From: an uncultured Pirellulaceae bacterium
GTDB lineage: Bacteria; Planctomycetota; Planctomycetia; Pirellulales; Pirellulaceae
Reading direction: 5' to 3'
NCBI GenBank assembly: GCA_937928555.1
Contig: CALFWR010000054.1
Coordinates: forward strand, 1 to 38,443
Length of the DNA: 38,443 nucleotides
Below the pieces are notes generated by a model. That model saw nothing but the letters and a program-made list of their open reading frames with translations, had not been told where the DNA came from and ran no database searches. Positions within the stretch are counted from its first letter, which is position 1; the number at the start of each line of letters is the position of its first letter. This document shows, piece by piece, positions 15,884 to 25,192 of the stretch. The position numbers were made by a program, and so were the translations under genes.

Positions 15884-17617
15884 CTAACCCATCGTCCAGA
15901 AACTGAAGTACACATAAATCGCCAATACCAAACCAAGCACGATGGCGGTGTTGATCACATCCATCGTCGACCAACTATCGCGAACGGTTTTCTTGTCAAT
16001 CGAATACCATGTCAGCCCGGCAATCCTGTTTTCATCTGGCGGCGAAGCCATCTTTGAAACCACCGCGACCAGAACCACCGTCACGAAAAAGAAAATGCCC
16101 GAACAATAAAGGAAATTAAATCCTGCAACTTGCTCCAGCAACGTTTCCGGTTTTTCGACTTTGTACAATACTTCAACCGTCAGCTTGCCGAGCCCCATCA
16201 GGAAACCGACGACCAGCCCGGCGATCGCACCCGGCTCATTGGTACGCGTCCAGAACAACCCCATCAAAAACACAGCCGTAATCGAAGGCCCCAGATAAGC
16301 CTGCACGTTCTGCAGATACCGATAAAGCCCCGAGTCTTCTGACAGAGAACGAAGAATTGGAATCCAGGCGATACCGGCAACAACAACCAACGCCGTCGCG
16401 ACGCGACCGACACTCACCAGCGTCTTTTGCGGCGAATTAGGTCTGAGTTTCTGGTAGATGTCAATCGTGAACAACGTCGCGCAGGAATTAAACAGCGACG
16501 AAAGCGAACTCATCAGCGCCGCCAACAGCCCACCAATCACCAAACCTCGCAACCCCGGCGGAAGCATCTCGGCGACCATCGTCGCAAAGACCTTGTCGCC
16601 GTCGATGGTTCCTTTGGCGTTGAGCGGCAGTTCGATCAGGCCTTTGGAGTCAAGCGCCGCGGCGATCAAGCCCGGCACCAGAAAGATCAACACCGGCCAG
16701 ACTTTAAGGAATCCGCCCCAGATGGTTCCCTGCCTGGCAACAGTCAGGTTCTTTGCTGCCAAAGTTCGCTGCACGATGTACTGGTCAGTGCACCAGTACC
16801 AGATGCCCACGATCGGCGAGGCCATCAAAATTCCCAGCCATGGAAAATCCGGATCGTCCATCGGTCGCCACAGGGCATAGTCCATCCCCTGCGTCGTGGC
16901 AAAAGTCTGAAGCTCACCCCAGCCACCAAGCTTGCCCAACCCGATCCACGTAATGAGCGCCGAACCGATCAGCAAAATAAATGCCTGGGCCGAATCGGTG
17001 TACAACACCGCGCGAAAGCCACCGAATATCGTGTAGACCCCGGTCAGAATCACCGTCGTCACCGCGCCGACCCAAAACGGGCCGCCGAGCGACTGGAAAC
17101 TGCCCGGCAACAAGGTTTCAAAAACGATCGCCCCGGCGTAGACGTTGACTGAAACTTTCGTCAGCACGTACGCAGCCAGAGAAACGATCGATAAAATCCA
17201 GCGCGTCGTTTCGCCGAAACGTTTTTCCAGAAACTCCGGCATCGTTGAAACACCGGTTGTGTAATAAAAGGGCACAAACACCCAGCCCAGCATGATCATG
17301 ATCCACGCGTGAAGCTCCCAGTGTGCCATCCCGACGCCCGACACCGCCCCTTGCCCTGCCAGGCCGACAATGTGTTCACTCCCGACGTTGGACGCAAACA
17401 GCGAACACCCAATCACGAACCAACCCGCATTGCGCCCGGCGAGGAAGTAGTCATCTGCGGTTTCCTGCTTCCGCGAGCTAATCCAGACGATCGCGATCAG
17501 GATCAGGAAATAGACAAGAACAATCAGCCAGTCAACGAGGAGCACGGCATGGCCTGTGGTTGGAAGTAGTGCAAACAGTGAATCGTTGAATTTGGCTTGG
17601 CACCGCGCATTTGTCAA
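15884..17617 (-). CDS. Sodium/solute symporter (SSS family, SGLT-like)
   Basis: A protein of up to 577 residues with about 14 hydrophobic helices. The first helices carry the SSS pattern: DWLIVLVYFLILIAIVWISSR, DDYFLAGRNAGWFVIGCSLFASNVGSEHIVGLAGQGA, which is the sugar-type (vSGLT-like) signature around the Na2 site. Later come TGVYTIFGGFRAVLYTDSAQ, WYWCTDQYIVQRTLAAKN and LRGLVIGGLLAALMSSLSSLFNSCATLFTIDIY, all typical of glucose/galactose-type members. It should import a sugar or related solute with Na+. The start is uncertain: the frame opens with TTG at 17617, but homologs usually begin just before the first helix, and a GTG at 17545 (VLLVDW) fits that; an ATG nearby is out of frame. It has no obvious partner among its neighbours. 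Confidence 0.92.
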   Translation of the reverse strand: MTNARCQAKFNDSLFALLPTTGHAVLLVDWLIVLVYFLILIAIVWISSRKQETADDYFLAGRNAGWFVIGCSLFASNVGSEHIVGLAGQGAVSGVGMAHWELHAWIMIMLGWVFVPFYYTTGVSTMPEFLEKRFGETTRWILSIVSLAAYVLTKVSVNVYAGAIVFETLLPGSFQSLGGPFWVGAVTTVILTGVYTIFGGFRAVLYTDSAQAFILLIGSALITWIGLGKLGGWGELQTFATTQGMDYALWRPMDDPDFPWLGILMASPIVGIWYWCTDQYIVQRTLAAKNLTVARQGTIWGGFLKVWPVLIFLVPGLIAAALDSKGLIELPLNAKGTIDGDKVFATMVAEMLPPGLRGLVIGGLLAALMSSLSSLFNSCATLFTIDIYQKLRPNSPQKTLVSVGRVATALVVVAGIAWIPILRSLSEDSGLYRYLQNVQAYLGPSITAVFLMGLFWTRTNEPGAIAGLVVGFLMGLGKLTVEVLYKVEKPETLLEQVAGFNFLYCSGIFFFVTVVLVAVVSKMASPPDENRIAGLTWYSIDKKTVRDSWSTMDVINTAIVLGLVLAIYVYFSFWTMG

Positions 17618-17656
17618 GCAAACCCAAACGTCACAGGCCTATTTGCGGACGGGCAT

Positions 17657-17685
17657 AAAAAAACGCGACCCATCGGATCGCGTTT
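17657..17685 (-). terminator. Rho-independent terminator for the tad operon
   Basis: The arms AAACGCGA (17661-17668) and TCGCGTTT (17678-17685) enclose a 9-base loop. On the minus strand the second arm runs into seven T residues (complement of 17657-17663). It lies about 220 bases behind the last tad gene and before the symporter gene; the family B element at 17697-17883 sits between the operon and its terminator, as if inserted there. Confidence 0.75.
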
Positions 17686-17696
17686 GTTTGTTTGAA

Positions 17697-17883
17697 CCCG
17701 GATTATTCACGAGGCGTGGGCGTAACGTTCAGTTTAGCCAATGAATATCGCACCGGTTGCAAAAGAGTCTCTGGTCTGGACTTCGTCAACGAGGTGAACC
17801 GAAATCTGGGCGACAATCCAGCTTTGACCTTTGTGTCAGTGAGGTTCAACTCAAATCAACGCCCGTCGTCGTGAATAATTCGG
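17697..17883 (-). mobile_element. Family B MITE-like element, intact copy 2 (inverted)
   Basis: Nearly identical to the copy at 7114-7301 but in reverse orientation. Terminal inverted repeats begin CCCGGATTATTCACGAGG at 17697 and, on the other strand, CCGAATTATTCACGACG at 17883. TTTGAA occurs immediately on both sides (17691-17696 and 17884-17889), a probable target-site duplication. The element lies between the tad operon stop and its terminator. The high identity to copy 1 suggests fairly recent movement. Confidence 0.8.
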
Positions 17884-17902
17884 TTTGAAACGGATATGGA
17901 GT

Positions 17903-18892
17903 TTACTGGCCTCCACCCATCACTGGCAGCAATTCGTTGACCATCGTGATCGCCGCGGGGCCAACCAGCACCACGAAGATTCCCGGGAAAATGCAAAGCA
18001 CCAGTGGGAAGATCAATTGAACCGCCGTTTTCGAAGCCTTCTCTTCGGCGATTTGCCTTCGTCGAACACGCATCGCTTCACTTTGGGTACGAAGAGCTTT
18101 CGCTACCGACGTACCGAACCGGTCAACCTGAATCAGGACGTTGGCAAGAGTCTTGAGGTCTTCGACGTCATTTCGTTCCGCCAGTTCAGTCAACACGTCT
18201 TCGCGTGTTTTACCCATTTGGAGCTGGTGGTTACACTGCTGAAACTCGGTCGCGATGACCGGATGCGATTTGGCAAGCTCATCCGAAACGCGACGCAGTG
18301 CCTGGTCCTGGCCAAGGCCGGCTTCAACACAAACGGTCATCAGGTCGAGGGCGTCAGGAAGTCCAAGGAAGATTTTTTCTTTTCGCTTCGACGCGATGAA
18401 TCCCAGAACTACCGAAGGCAACAGGAAAAACAACAACGCCACGCCGCAGGCATAAATCATCGCCGTCAGCGAAAAGCCCTTGAAGATGATCGATCCGATT
18501 CCGCCGACGAACAGCCCGAACATGCCGCTCATCATCTGAATCGCCAGCAGATATTCGACAGCACTTTCGTTGCGGAAACCGGCCGAATCCAGTTTGACGC
18601 GCATCTTGTTGACGTCTTTTTCGTTCTTCGGCTGGATCGCACTGGAAAGGCTTGGGCTGGCTTTTTGCAGCAGCTTTTGGATGCCCTCTTTGGTGCTGTC
18701 GGTTACCGAACCCGATGCGTCATCGAAATCTTCGCCCCGTGCCCGACGCTGCAACTGATCCAGCCGCGATTCGCTACGCGTTTCGCTGTTGAAGAACATG
18801 TCTGCAACAACGAACACGATGATCGCAATCGCAATGAAGATCAAAAACGGCAGGGCGTCAGAGAATCCAAAAGCGAGAATTAAAACAGCCAT
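17903..18892 (-). CDS. tadC: TadC-like inner-membrane platform protein (T2SS F domain)
   Basis: A 329-residue protein starting at the ATG 18892, only a few bases after the tadB stop; the longer frame upstream overlaps tadB. An N-terminal helix (PFLIFIAIAIIVFVVADMFF) is followed by a linker, two helices (about 115-165, MMSGMFGLFVGGIGSII then VALLFFLLPSVVLGF), and a GspF-type cytoplasmic domain (LPDALDLMTVCVEAGLGQDQALRRVSDEL, RNDVEDLKTLANVLIQVDRFGTSVAKALR). It ends with a helix (LIFPLVLCIFPGIFVVLVGPA). PDALDLM and the DRFGTSVAxALR block are hallmarks of TadB/TadC proteins. Together with TadB it forms the membrane platform on which the TadA ATPase works to assemble Flp-type pili. It is the last gene of the operon. 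Confidence 0.9.
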   Translation of the reverse strand: MAVLILAFGFSDALPFLIFIAIAIIVFVVADMFFNSETRSESRLDQLQRRARGEDFDDASGSVTDSTKEGIQKLLQKASPSLSSAIQPKNEKDVNKMRVKLDSAGFRNESAVEYLLAIQMMSGMFGLFVGGIGSIIFKGFSLTAMIYACGVALLFFLLPSVVLGFIASKRKEKIFLGLPDALDLMTVCVEAGLGQDQALRRVSDELAKSHPVIATEFQQCNHQLQMGKTREDVLTELAERNDVEDLKTLANVLIQVDRFGTSVAKALRTQSEAMRVRRRQIAEEKASKTAVQLIFPLVLCIFPGIFVVLVGPAAITMVNELLPVMGGGQ

Positions 18893-18896
18893 CGCA

Positions 18897-19871
18897 TTAA
18901 ACCTTGATTTCAATAATTTTCTTGATCCACAGAGCTCCGACGATCTGCATGACAAATCCGAAGGCCAACATCTGGTGTCCCAGAGGCTCTGTGAAAAGCT
19001 TCATGACGTACTCGTAGTTAAGCTTGAACATGACCGCCAACAGGAATGGAGGCAGACCCAGCAGTACCAGTCCGGACATGCGACCTTCACCGGTCAACGC
19101 CTGAATCATGCCCTTGATCTGGAAGCGCTCACGAATCAGTTTGGAAATTTTGTCCAGAATTTCAGCCAGGTCACCACCCGTTTGACGCTGCAGCATGACC
19201 GCCGTTGCAAAAAAGCGAAGGTCAAGGTCAGGGACGCGTTCACACATCGTCTCGAGCGAGTCGGTTACCGATGAACCAAGGTTCTGCTGCTCGTAAGCCA
19301 GACCAAACTCGGGGCCAAGCGGTTCGTCAACCTGCTGTCCGACCAACTGAATTCCAGCAGGCAGACTTTGACCGGCACGCAGCGCTTGGGACATCAGGTC
19401 CAGTGCATTGGGCAACTGCGACGCGAATTTCCCCAGCCGTCTTTTGCGGCACCACCAAACCCACATGTAGGGCAGGGGAGCAACCATCATGGCTGCGACA
19501 ATTCCCAACCACCAACGTGGCGACAGGAAAAATCCCAAAAAGGCAGCCCCACCGGCAAGCGCCATCGTGATGGTGAGAAATTTCGAGATGGTGATATTCA
19601 CACCCGACTGCTGGATAAACTTCTTCAGGTTGAAGTAATTTACCAGCCCGCCAAGGCTCTGCTCGATTCCTTCAGGAGCTTCGTCGAGCGGTGAGCGAAG
19701 GATCGAAGACGGTCCCTCTTCAAGCGCGGAGCTGCCACGACCGCCGTTGCGAGTCAGGGTAGATAGCCGATCGCCCAACTTGTCGTCGTCGCCCATGACA
19801 ATGAGCGCGACAGCAAAGACTACACCGCCGATGCCGAGCGTAATGAGCCCGATAATAATGTAAATGCCCAT
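18897..19871 (-). CDS. tadB: TadB-like inner-membrane platform protein (T2SS F domain)
   Basis: A 324-residue protein from the ATG at 19871. An N-terminal helix (IYIIIGLITLGIGGVVFAVALIV) is followed by a central pair of helices (FLTITMALAGGAAFLGFFL, WWLGIVAAMMVAPLPYMWVWW). The F domain reads LPNALDLMSQALRAGQSLPAGIQLVGQQ, then RVPDLDLRFFATAVMLQRQTGGDLAEILDKIS, and a C-terminal membrane segment follows. The QTGGxLAExLxxIxxxIRER pattern is classic TadB. The gene sits 45 bases behind tadA and overlaps nothing, with tadC following after 4 bases, so the three are one transcript. The partner proteins needed for a working pilus (pilin, prepilin peptidase, secretin) are not encoded within the window. 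Confidence 0.92.
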   Translation of the reverse strand: MGIYIIIGLITLGIGGVVFAVALIVMGDDDKLGDRLSTLTRNGGRGSSALEEGPSSILRSPLDEAPEGIEQSLGGLVNYFNLKKFIQQSGVNITISKFLTITMALAGGAAFLGFFLSPRWWLGIVAAMMVAPLPYMWVWWCRKRRLGKFASQLPNALDLMSQALRAGQSLPAGIQLVGQQVDEPLGPEFGLAYEQQNLGSSVTDSLETMCERVPDLDLRFFATAVMLQRQTGGDLAEILDKISKLIRERFQIKGMIQALTGEGRMSGLVLLGLPPFLLAVMFKLNYEYVMKLFTEPLGHQMLAFGFVMQIVGALWIKKIIEIKV

Positions 19872-19916
19872 GATAATTCCTGCAGTTTCCGTGATTCAAC
19901 AATCACAACTTGCTGT

Positions 19917-21218
19917 TTAGTCTTCCATCATTACGCGTTCACGGAAAATACTCGACGGAAGTTTGATTCCCATCGCTTCCAACTTGTCCATACACTTTGG
20001 ACGAACGCCCGTGCAGACGAACTGGCCTTTTGCGCGACCGTTCTCATCAACACCCTGTTTGATGAATTTGAAAATGTCCTGCATGATGATCGTGTCGTTT
20101 TCCATGCCGCAGACTTCGGTAATCGCGGTGATCTTTCTGGGTCCGCCCTGCAAACGGTTGGCCTGAACGATCAGGTCCACCGCACTGGCAATCTGAGTAC
20201 GCATCGCTTTGATTGGCAATTCGAACCCGGACATCATGATCATCGTCTCCATACGGGCGATGCAGTCACGAGGCGTGTTGGCGTGCGTGGTTGTGAGTGA
20301 TCCTTCGTGACCGGTGTTCATCGCCTGAAGCATGTCAAGCGTTTCAGGGCCACGACACTCACCGATGATGATTCTTTCAGGACGCATACGAAGACAGTTT
20401 TTCACGAGGTCCGTCGCGTTGACCTCACCCTTGCCTTCGATGTTTGGCGGACGTGTCTCGAGGCGGACAACGTGGTCCTGCTGAAGCTGAATTTCAGCAG
20501 CATCTTCAATCGTGACGATACGGTCTTCGTTGGAGATAAAGCTTGACAGCGTGTTGAGCAGCGTTGTTTTACCCGAACCGGTACCGCCAGAGATAATGAT
20601 GTTCAAACGAGCCTTCATCGCACCTTCGAGCAACATCACCATTTCCGGCGTGAAGGCCTTGAAGTTCAAAAGGTCTTCCAGTTTGAGCGGATTGGAACCA
20701 AAACGACGAATCGACATCGCCGCTCCGTCCAACGCCAGCGGTGGAATGATTGCGTTGACACGAGAGCCATCGGTGAGGCGAGCATCCACCATCGGGCACG
20801 TCTCATCGACGCGACGACCGACTTTGGAAACGATTCGGTCGATGATCTGTAGCAAGTGCTGGTTGTCGCGGAATTCGACAGCCGTCTTTTCCATCTTGCC
20901 GCCGCGTTCGCAGTAGATGTTCTTGGGACCGTTGATCAGAATATCGCTGATCTTTGGGTCTTTGAGAAGAACCTCCAGCGGCCCCAGACCGAACGTTTCG
21001 TCCAGGACTTCTTCGACCAGTCGGTCGCGCTCGTTGCGGTTAAGGAGATTTTGCTCGCTGTCGCACAGTCTTTCGACGATGCCGCGGATCTCGCGTTTAA
21101 AGACTTCACCATCAAGATCGTTGACCTTGCTCAGGTCGAGCTTTCCAATCAGCTTCTGGTGAATTCGCTGTTTAAGTTGATCGTATTCAGAAATTTCTGC
21201 TTTTGCGTTGGCATTCAT
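19917..21218 (-). CDS. tadA: TadA/CpaF-family secretion ATPase
   Basis: A 433-residue hexameric ATPase. The ATG at 21218 ([12 protein letters not shown]) is preferred over the open frame to 21287. The N-terminal region has the CpaF pattern [31 protein letters not shown] (about 78-108) and [30 protein letters not shown]. Walker A is GGTGSGKTT (211-219). Asp/His boxes and Walker B follow ([34 protein letters not shown]), then arginine-finger-like ARMETM. It converts ATP hydrolysis into assembly (and possibly retraction) of Tad pili through TadB and TadC, which follow. First gene of the operon; the upstream 433 bases show no clear promoter. Confidence 0.94.
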   Translation of the reverse strand: MNANAKAEISEYDQLKQRIHQKLIGKLDLSKVNDLDGEVFKREIRGIVERLCDSEQNLLNRNERDRLVEEVLDETFGLGPLEVLLKDPKISDILINGPKNIYCERGGKMEKTAVEFRDNQHLLQIIDRIVSKVGRRVDETCPMVDARLTDGSRVNAIIPPLALDGAAMSIRRFGSNPLKLEDLLNFKAFTPEMVMLLEGAMKARLNIIISGGTGSGKTTLLNTLSSFISNEDRIVTIEDAAEIQLQQDHVVRLETRPPNIEGKGEVNATDLVKNCLRMRPERIIIGECRGPETLDMLQAMNTGHEGSLTTTHANTPRDCIARMETMIMMSGFELPIKAMRTQIASAVDLIVQANRLQGGPRKITAITEVCGMENDTIIMQDIFKFIKQGVDENGRAKGQFVCTGVRPKCMDKLEAMGIKLPSSIFRERVMMED

Positions 21219-21651
21219 GGCGGTGCGTTTGGTATCCGTATCCGTGAATTGGTTCAGGCACAACTTGGCCAGCGAAAGATACATCACCGTTTGCCATATG
21301 CTGAATATTGGACGAAGAAGTTTGGCTTCTCTGAGACTTTCTGCCGTTACAGTCGCTACAGGGTGTACGTGAAGAAAGTTTATTTTTCACCTAAAGTCCA
21401 GAATCAGAAAATCGCCTGGACGAAGCCGTTTTCTGATCCGCCCAACTGATGCTACCGCTGCAATCGATTCGGCGCCGATCAGTGGCCACGCGCAAACCCT
21501 GCAAATTGGGCTCCAAAAAACAAATGCAACAGATCCAACAGATCCAACAGATCGCCAAGACCGAAAAAATGGGCTTTCCCCTGGCTTTTGACATTACCCC
21601 AAGGGTCTGCTCCAATTTGAATTGGGGACAGAACCTGTTGATGTGAGAACG
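21219..21651. other. Divergent intergenic stretch with 9-bp tandem repeat
   Basis: The region separates tadA (minus) from the WD40 kinase gene (plus) and should hold promoters for both, though none is convincing by eye. Three perfect tandem copies of CAACAGATC occupy 21527-21553. Open frames here would only encode low-complexity QQI or LLD repeats and are not accepted as genes. Confidence 0.5.
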
Positions 21652-24600
21652 ATGGGCGATCGAGAAGCGGACGACCTAACAGCACTCGCTACGCGCGCTA
21701 ATGGGCTTTCGGCCGAGCAACTTGAAAGCTTCCTTGAGTCGTTGTCTCCCGACGTGCGCCGCCAACTCCTCAGCCGAATCGGCAAGGATGCTGCTTCAGG
21801 AAAGGATGCTGCTTCAAAGACCGTCGTCTATGACGAGGTCTCCTTGGGCAACACGAGCCTTCCCCAGACCGTCATCGTCGATCCGGATGCCGCTACGGAA
21901 TCGACCGGCAATGCCAGTATCGTCAAACTGCACGCTCGCGGTGCCGTTGGTGAAGTATTCGTTGCGATTGACCGCAATCTCTCGCGCGAGTTGGCAATCA
22001 AGAGGCTTCGTCCTGACCTCCCTGCCAGCACACGGCGGTTCAAGCGCTTCATCCGCGAAGCCGAAATAACGGCAAACTTGCAACATCCCGGTATTGTTCC
22101 GATCTATCAACTGGAAGTCTCCGGAGACCACGCGCAGTACACCATGCCTCTGGTTTCCGGTTCCACTTTGTCGGCACTAATCCAAAAGGCACACACCAAC
22201 CTTGGCCCGCGCGCCACACGCGAACAATGGATGCTGCAAATCCGTCCGCTCCTGAATCGATTCATCGCCGTTTGTAACGCCGTCGATTATGCTCACTCTC
22301 AAAACGTCATCCATTGCGATCTGAAGCCTGACAACATTATGGCGGGCAATCAGGGACAAACACTTGTGCTCGACTGGGGATGTGCAAGAAAAATCGGTGA
22401 CGATCGGCCGACGCTGGCTCCGGAAAACAGTGACCTGGCATCCGTGTTGGGAATGGGCACCGAAGAAGGACATGCGGAGACCATTTCCGGTTCAGTGACC
22501 GGCACCATTCCCTTCATGAGCCCGGAACAGGCCGCCGGCGATAACGGTCTGGTCGGTCCACATAGCGACATCTTTGGGCTCGGCGCGACGCTCTTCAATT
22601 TGCTGACCGACAAAGTCGCGTACGATTGCCGCGACACCAGGGAAAGCAGCATCGAACTGGCCCTCTACGAAGTCCAACGCGGACGACAGCGAGACATCGA
22701 AGATGTCGATTCGAGAGTCCCTTCGAGGCTGGCTGCGATTTGCAAGCGGGCGATGGCGCTCCAACCCGAAAGCCGCTACGCCACAGCCGGTGACCTTGGT
22801 CGCGACGTCGATGCATTTCTGGCCGGTGAATCAGTCTCTGCCTACAACGAATCATTCCTCGACAATGCCATTCGCTTTCTCAAACGGCATCGAACGGTAT
22901 TTGCAACTTTGCTGGGAACCCTGCTCGTTGGGTTTGTGTCGCTGGCAGTCGTAGCCCTAATGATCAATTCGCAACGAGAAACGCTGGCTCAAAAGAATGC
23001 CCAACTCGCCCATGTCAACGCGAAACTCGCCAGTTCGGTCAAAGCAGAAAAGGAGCTCGCCGACGCAGCGATCATTCGGGCACAACAGAGTAAGCGACAG
23101 TTGTACGAATCCGAAATGCTGCTGGCCAGCGAAGCCTCGTCCGAGCCCGGCGGTATTGGCCGCATGCGGGAACTGATTTCGCGCTGGAGTGACGCCCAAA
23201 AAAGTTCCGTTCGAGGCTGGGAATGGAAACATCTGAGCGCTTTGGGGAACAGTGAGTACTGGAAAGTCAACCTGAACGCGACTTGCAACCGCGTCATTTT
23301 CACCCGCGACAATCCTGCGGCGCGCATTTTCGATTCCGCTGAATCCCGACTTTACCGGATCGACACCGACTCAAAACAAATCATCGACCATCTGAAACTT
23401 CCAGACGGAGCAACAGTCGTTGACCTGAACCGCGATCAGTCGCGGCTTGCAGTTGGATTTAAAAACGGAACCGTTCAGGTCATTGAACTGGACAACCAGA
23501 ACGCCGAACCTGCTGTTTTTGAATGCCTGGAAAAAGCAGTAATCGATATTTGCTGGAACATCGGCGGGGATTTCTTCGCGGCTTGCGACGCCGGCGGCAA
23601 GCTCGCGGTTGGACAATGGTATGAACGCGAAATCAAGCACGCCGACAAGGGCGTTCTCAGGCAGTCCGGCAAGCGTCTGCTGTCCTGGTCCTTTGATGGA
23701 AAGAAACTCTACTGGACGACCGGTCGCGCAGTTGTAGAACTCGACACAGCCGATTATAGAACGAAAACTGTTTCCAAAGACAACTGGATCCTTAACCCGT
23801 GCTGGAGCCACGAAGGCAAACTCATCGCCTGGATTGGCCCGGAAAACACGATTGTCGTCAAAGATCTTCAATCCGGAAAAACGACCCGATTTGCGGGTCA
23901 TCAATTGTTCGTTGAGTCTTTGCAATGGCACCCCAAAGAACACTACCTGCTGAGTGCAAGTGCGGACGGTTCGGTGCGCATTTGGAATGCTGACACCGAG
24001 AAAGAAATGCGTCAATTGCTTGGCCATGGAGGCCACGTCTATTCGGCTTCCTGGAATTCCAATGGCTCAAAAGTCGTCTCTGGCGGGCTTGCCGACGACA
24101 TGCTCCATGTGTGGGACGTTTCCGATTTGGGCAGCCGACTTGATCGCGAGTTGCAGGACCACCCGGCTTTCGCATGGCATGAATCAGGCAAATCGCTGGT
24201 CGTCGCAGAGGGCTCCAGAGTCTTCATTCAATACGACTCCGGCCAGACCCGAACCCTCAGTGACGGCGACCAGGAAATGCCCGAGATCTCCGCGGTGGCG
24301 ATCGATGACAGCGGAAAACGAATCGCTTGCTCGTCACCCCAGGGAAAAATCTGGACACTCGACGCATTCACCGGAAAACAAATCAAAGTCTACGACCCGG
24401 GAGCCAACAGAGGCCGGTTTCCCGAGTTGACTTCCAAGTCACTCGCCTGGTCACCCGACGGAAAGTACCTTGCCGCAGTAGGCAGCCTGGGAAAAATCAG
24501 CGTCTGGGAAGAAGCAACGGGCGACAACGTTGTCGAATCCATATTCGACAACGCTTTCGGCATGCTGTCGCTAAGTTGGAAGCCAATCGAACCCGGCAGC

Positions 24601-25059
24601 CAGAACGAGGTGGCGTTTTCCGGAGCCGACAATCGGATCCTCGTGTTCGCTCCCGAGCAACGAAAAATCGTCAGGCAACTTACCCAGTACGGATGGACAA
24701 CGGGACTGGCATGGTCGCCTGACGGAAAAATGCTTGCCGCCACCGACCGACGCAGCGTTCACATCTGGGACGTTGCCAACGGCAAACGCGTCGGTACGTG
24801 CGAAGGCCCAAGCGCCATGATTCGGGACGTTTCATGGAGTCGCTCCCAGGGCCGCATCGCGGCAATTTCAGAAGACGGCATGGTCTGCATTTGGAACGAT
24901 CAAACCTGGGCATACTGCGCCCGTTTTCGAGTGCATCAAAGATCACCCTACGCGATTTCGTGGAGTCCCGATGGCAAACGTCTGGTCTCCACGTCACGAT
25001 TCGGTCGGCTGGTCATCCAGTCTACGTCCACAGACAACAAAACGACCGGCTCGCAGTAG
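21652..25059 (+). CDS. Membrane Ser/Thr protein kinase with C-terminal WD40 repeats
   Basis: A 1135-residue protein from the ATG at 21652 (a TTG 30 bases earlier is possible). The kinase domain spans about 90-395: an atypical glycine loop (RGAVGEVF), Lys117 in LAIK, Glu136, HCDLKPDN (221-228) in place of the usual HRD, DWG (241-243) in place of DFG, and GTIPFMSPEQ. One transmembrane helix (about 416-438, FATLLGTLLVGFVSLAVVALMI) is followed by a coiled coil (440-480). A long region of WD40 units follows from about 530 to the end, with clear WD ends in VRIWNADTEKE, LHVWDVSDL, ISVWEEATG, VHIWDVANG and VCIWNDQTW; these fold as one or two beta-propellers outside the cytoplasm. Kinase-WD40 fusions are typical of Planctomycetes; the propeller probably senses or binds a partner. 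Catalytic Asp223 and Asp241 are kept, so activity is plausible despite the altered motifs. Confidence 0.93.
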   Translation: MGDREADDLTALATRANGLSAEQLESFLESLSPDVRRQLLSRIGKDAASGKDAASKTVVYDEVSLGNTSLPQTVIVDPDAATESTGNASIVKLHARGAVGEVFVAIDRNLSRELAIKRLRPDLPASTRRFKRFIREAEITANLQHPGIVPIYQLEVSGDHAQYTMPLVSGSTLSALIQKAHTNLGPRATREQWMLQIRPLLNRFIAVCNAVDYAHSQNVIHCDLKPDNIMAGNQGQTLVLDWGCARKIGDDRPTLAPENSDLASVLGMGTEEGHAETISGSVTGTIPFMSPEQAAGDNGLVGPHSDIFGLGATLFNLLTDKVAYDCRDTRESSIELALYEVQRGRQRDIEDVDSRVPSRLAAICKRAMALQPESRYATAGDLGRDVDAFLAGESVSAYNESFLDNAIRFLKRHRTVFATLLGTLLVGFVSLAVVALMINSQRETLAQKNAQLAHVNAKLASSVKAEKELADAAIIRAQQSKRQLYESEMLLASEASSEPGGIGRMRELISRWSDAQKSSVRGWEWKHLSALGNSEYWKVNLNATCNRVIFTRDNPAARIFDSAESRLYRIDTDSKQIIDHLKLPDGATVVDLNRDQSRLAVGFKNGTVQVIELDNQNAEPAVFECLEKAVIDICWNIGGDFFAACDAGGKLAVGQWYEREIKHADKGVLRQSGKRLLSWSFDGKKLYWTTGRAVVELDTADYRTKTVSKDNWILNPCWSHEGKLIAWIGPENTIVVKDLQSGKTTRFAGHQLFVESLQWHPKEHYLLSASADGSVRIWNADTEKEMRQLLGHGGHVYSASWNSNGSKVVSGGLADDMLHVWDVSDLGSRLDRELQDHPAFAWHESGKSLVVAEGSRVFIQYDSGQTRTLSDGDQEMPEISAVAIDDSGKRIACSSPQGKIWTLDAFTGKQIKVYDPGANRGRFPELTSKSLAWSPDGKYLAAVGSLGKISVWEEATGDNVVESIFDNAFGMLSLSWKPIEPGSQNEVAFSGADNRILVFAPEQRKIVRQLTQYGWTTGLAWSPDGKMLAATDRRSVHIWDVANGKRVGTCEGPSAMIRDVSWSRSQGRIAAISEDGMVCIWNDQTWAYCARFRVHQRSPYAISWSPDGKRLVSTSRFGRLVIQSTSTDNKTTGSQ

Positions 25060-25115
25060 CCTCGACTGCCTTCTTGACAAGCAGCACGCCCCTCTTGGTA
25101 GCACGCTCCAGGCAT

Positions 25116-25162
25116 GACGCTCCTCCAAGGCGTAAAACCCCGACTCGGGGAGTCGAGCTACC
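25116..25162 (+). repeat. Family D hairpin repeat, copy 1
   Basis: A two-hairpin unit of the form CTCCAAGGCGTAAAACCCCG then ACTCGGGGAGTCGAGCTACC. CGACTC/GAGTCG and CCCCGA/TCGGGG can pair. The same layout recurs at 26576-26622. It lies between the convergent WD40-kinase and histidine-kinase genes and may serve as a weak bidirectional terminator or a REP-like element. Confidence 0.55.
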
Positions 25163-25192
25163 AACTGGCGACCCCAAGCTCTTGGCTCAGAT

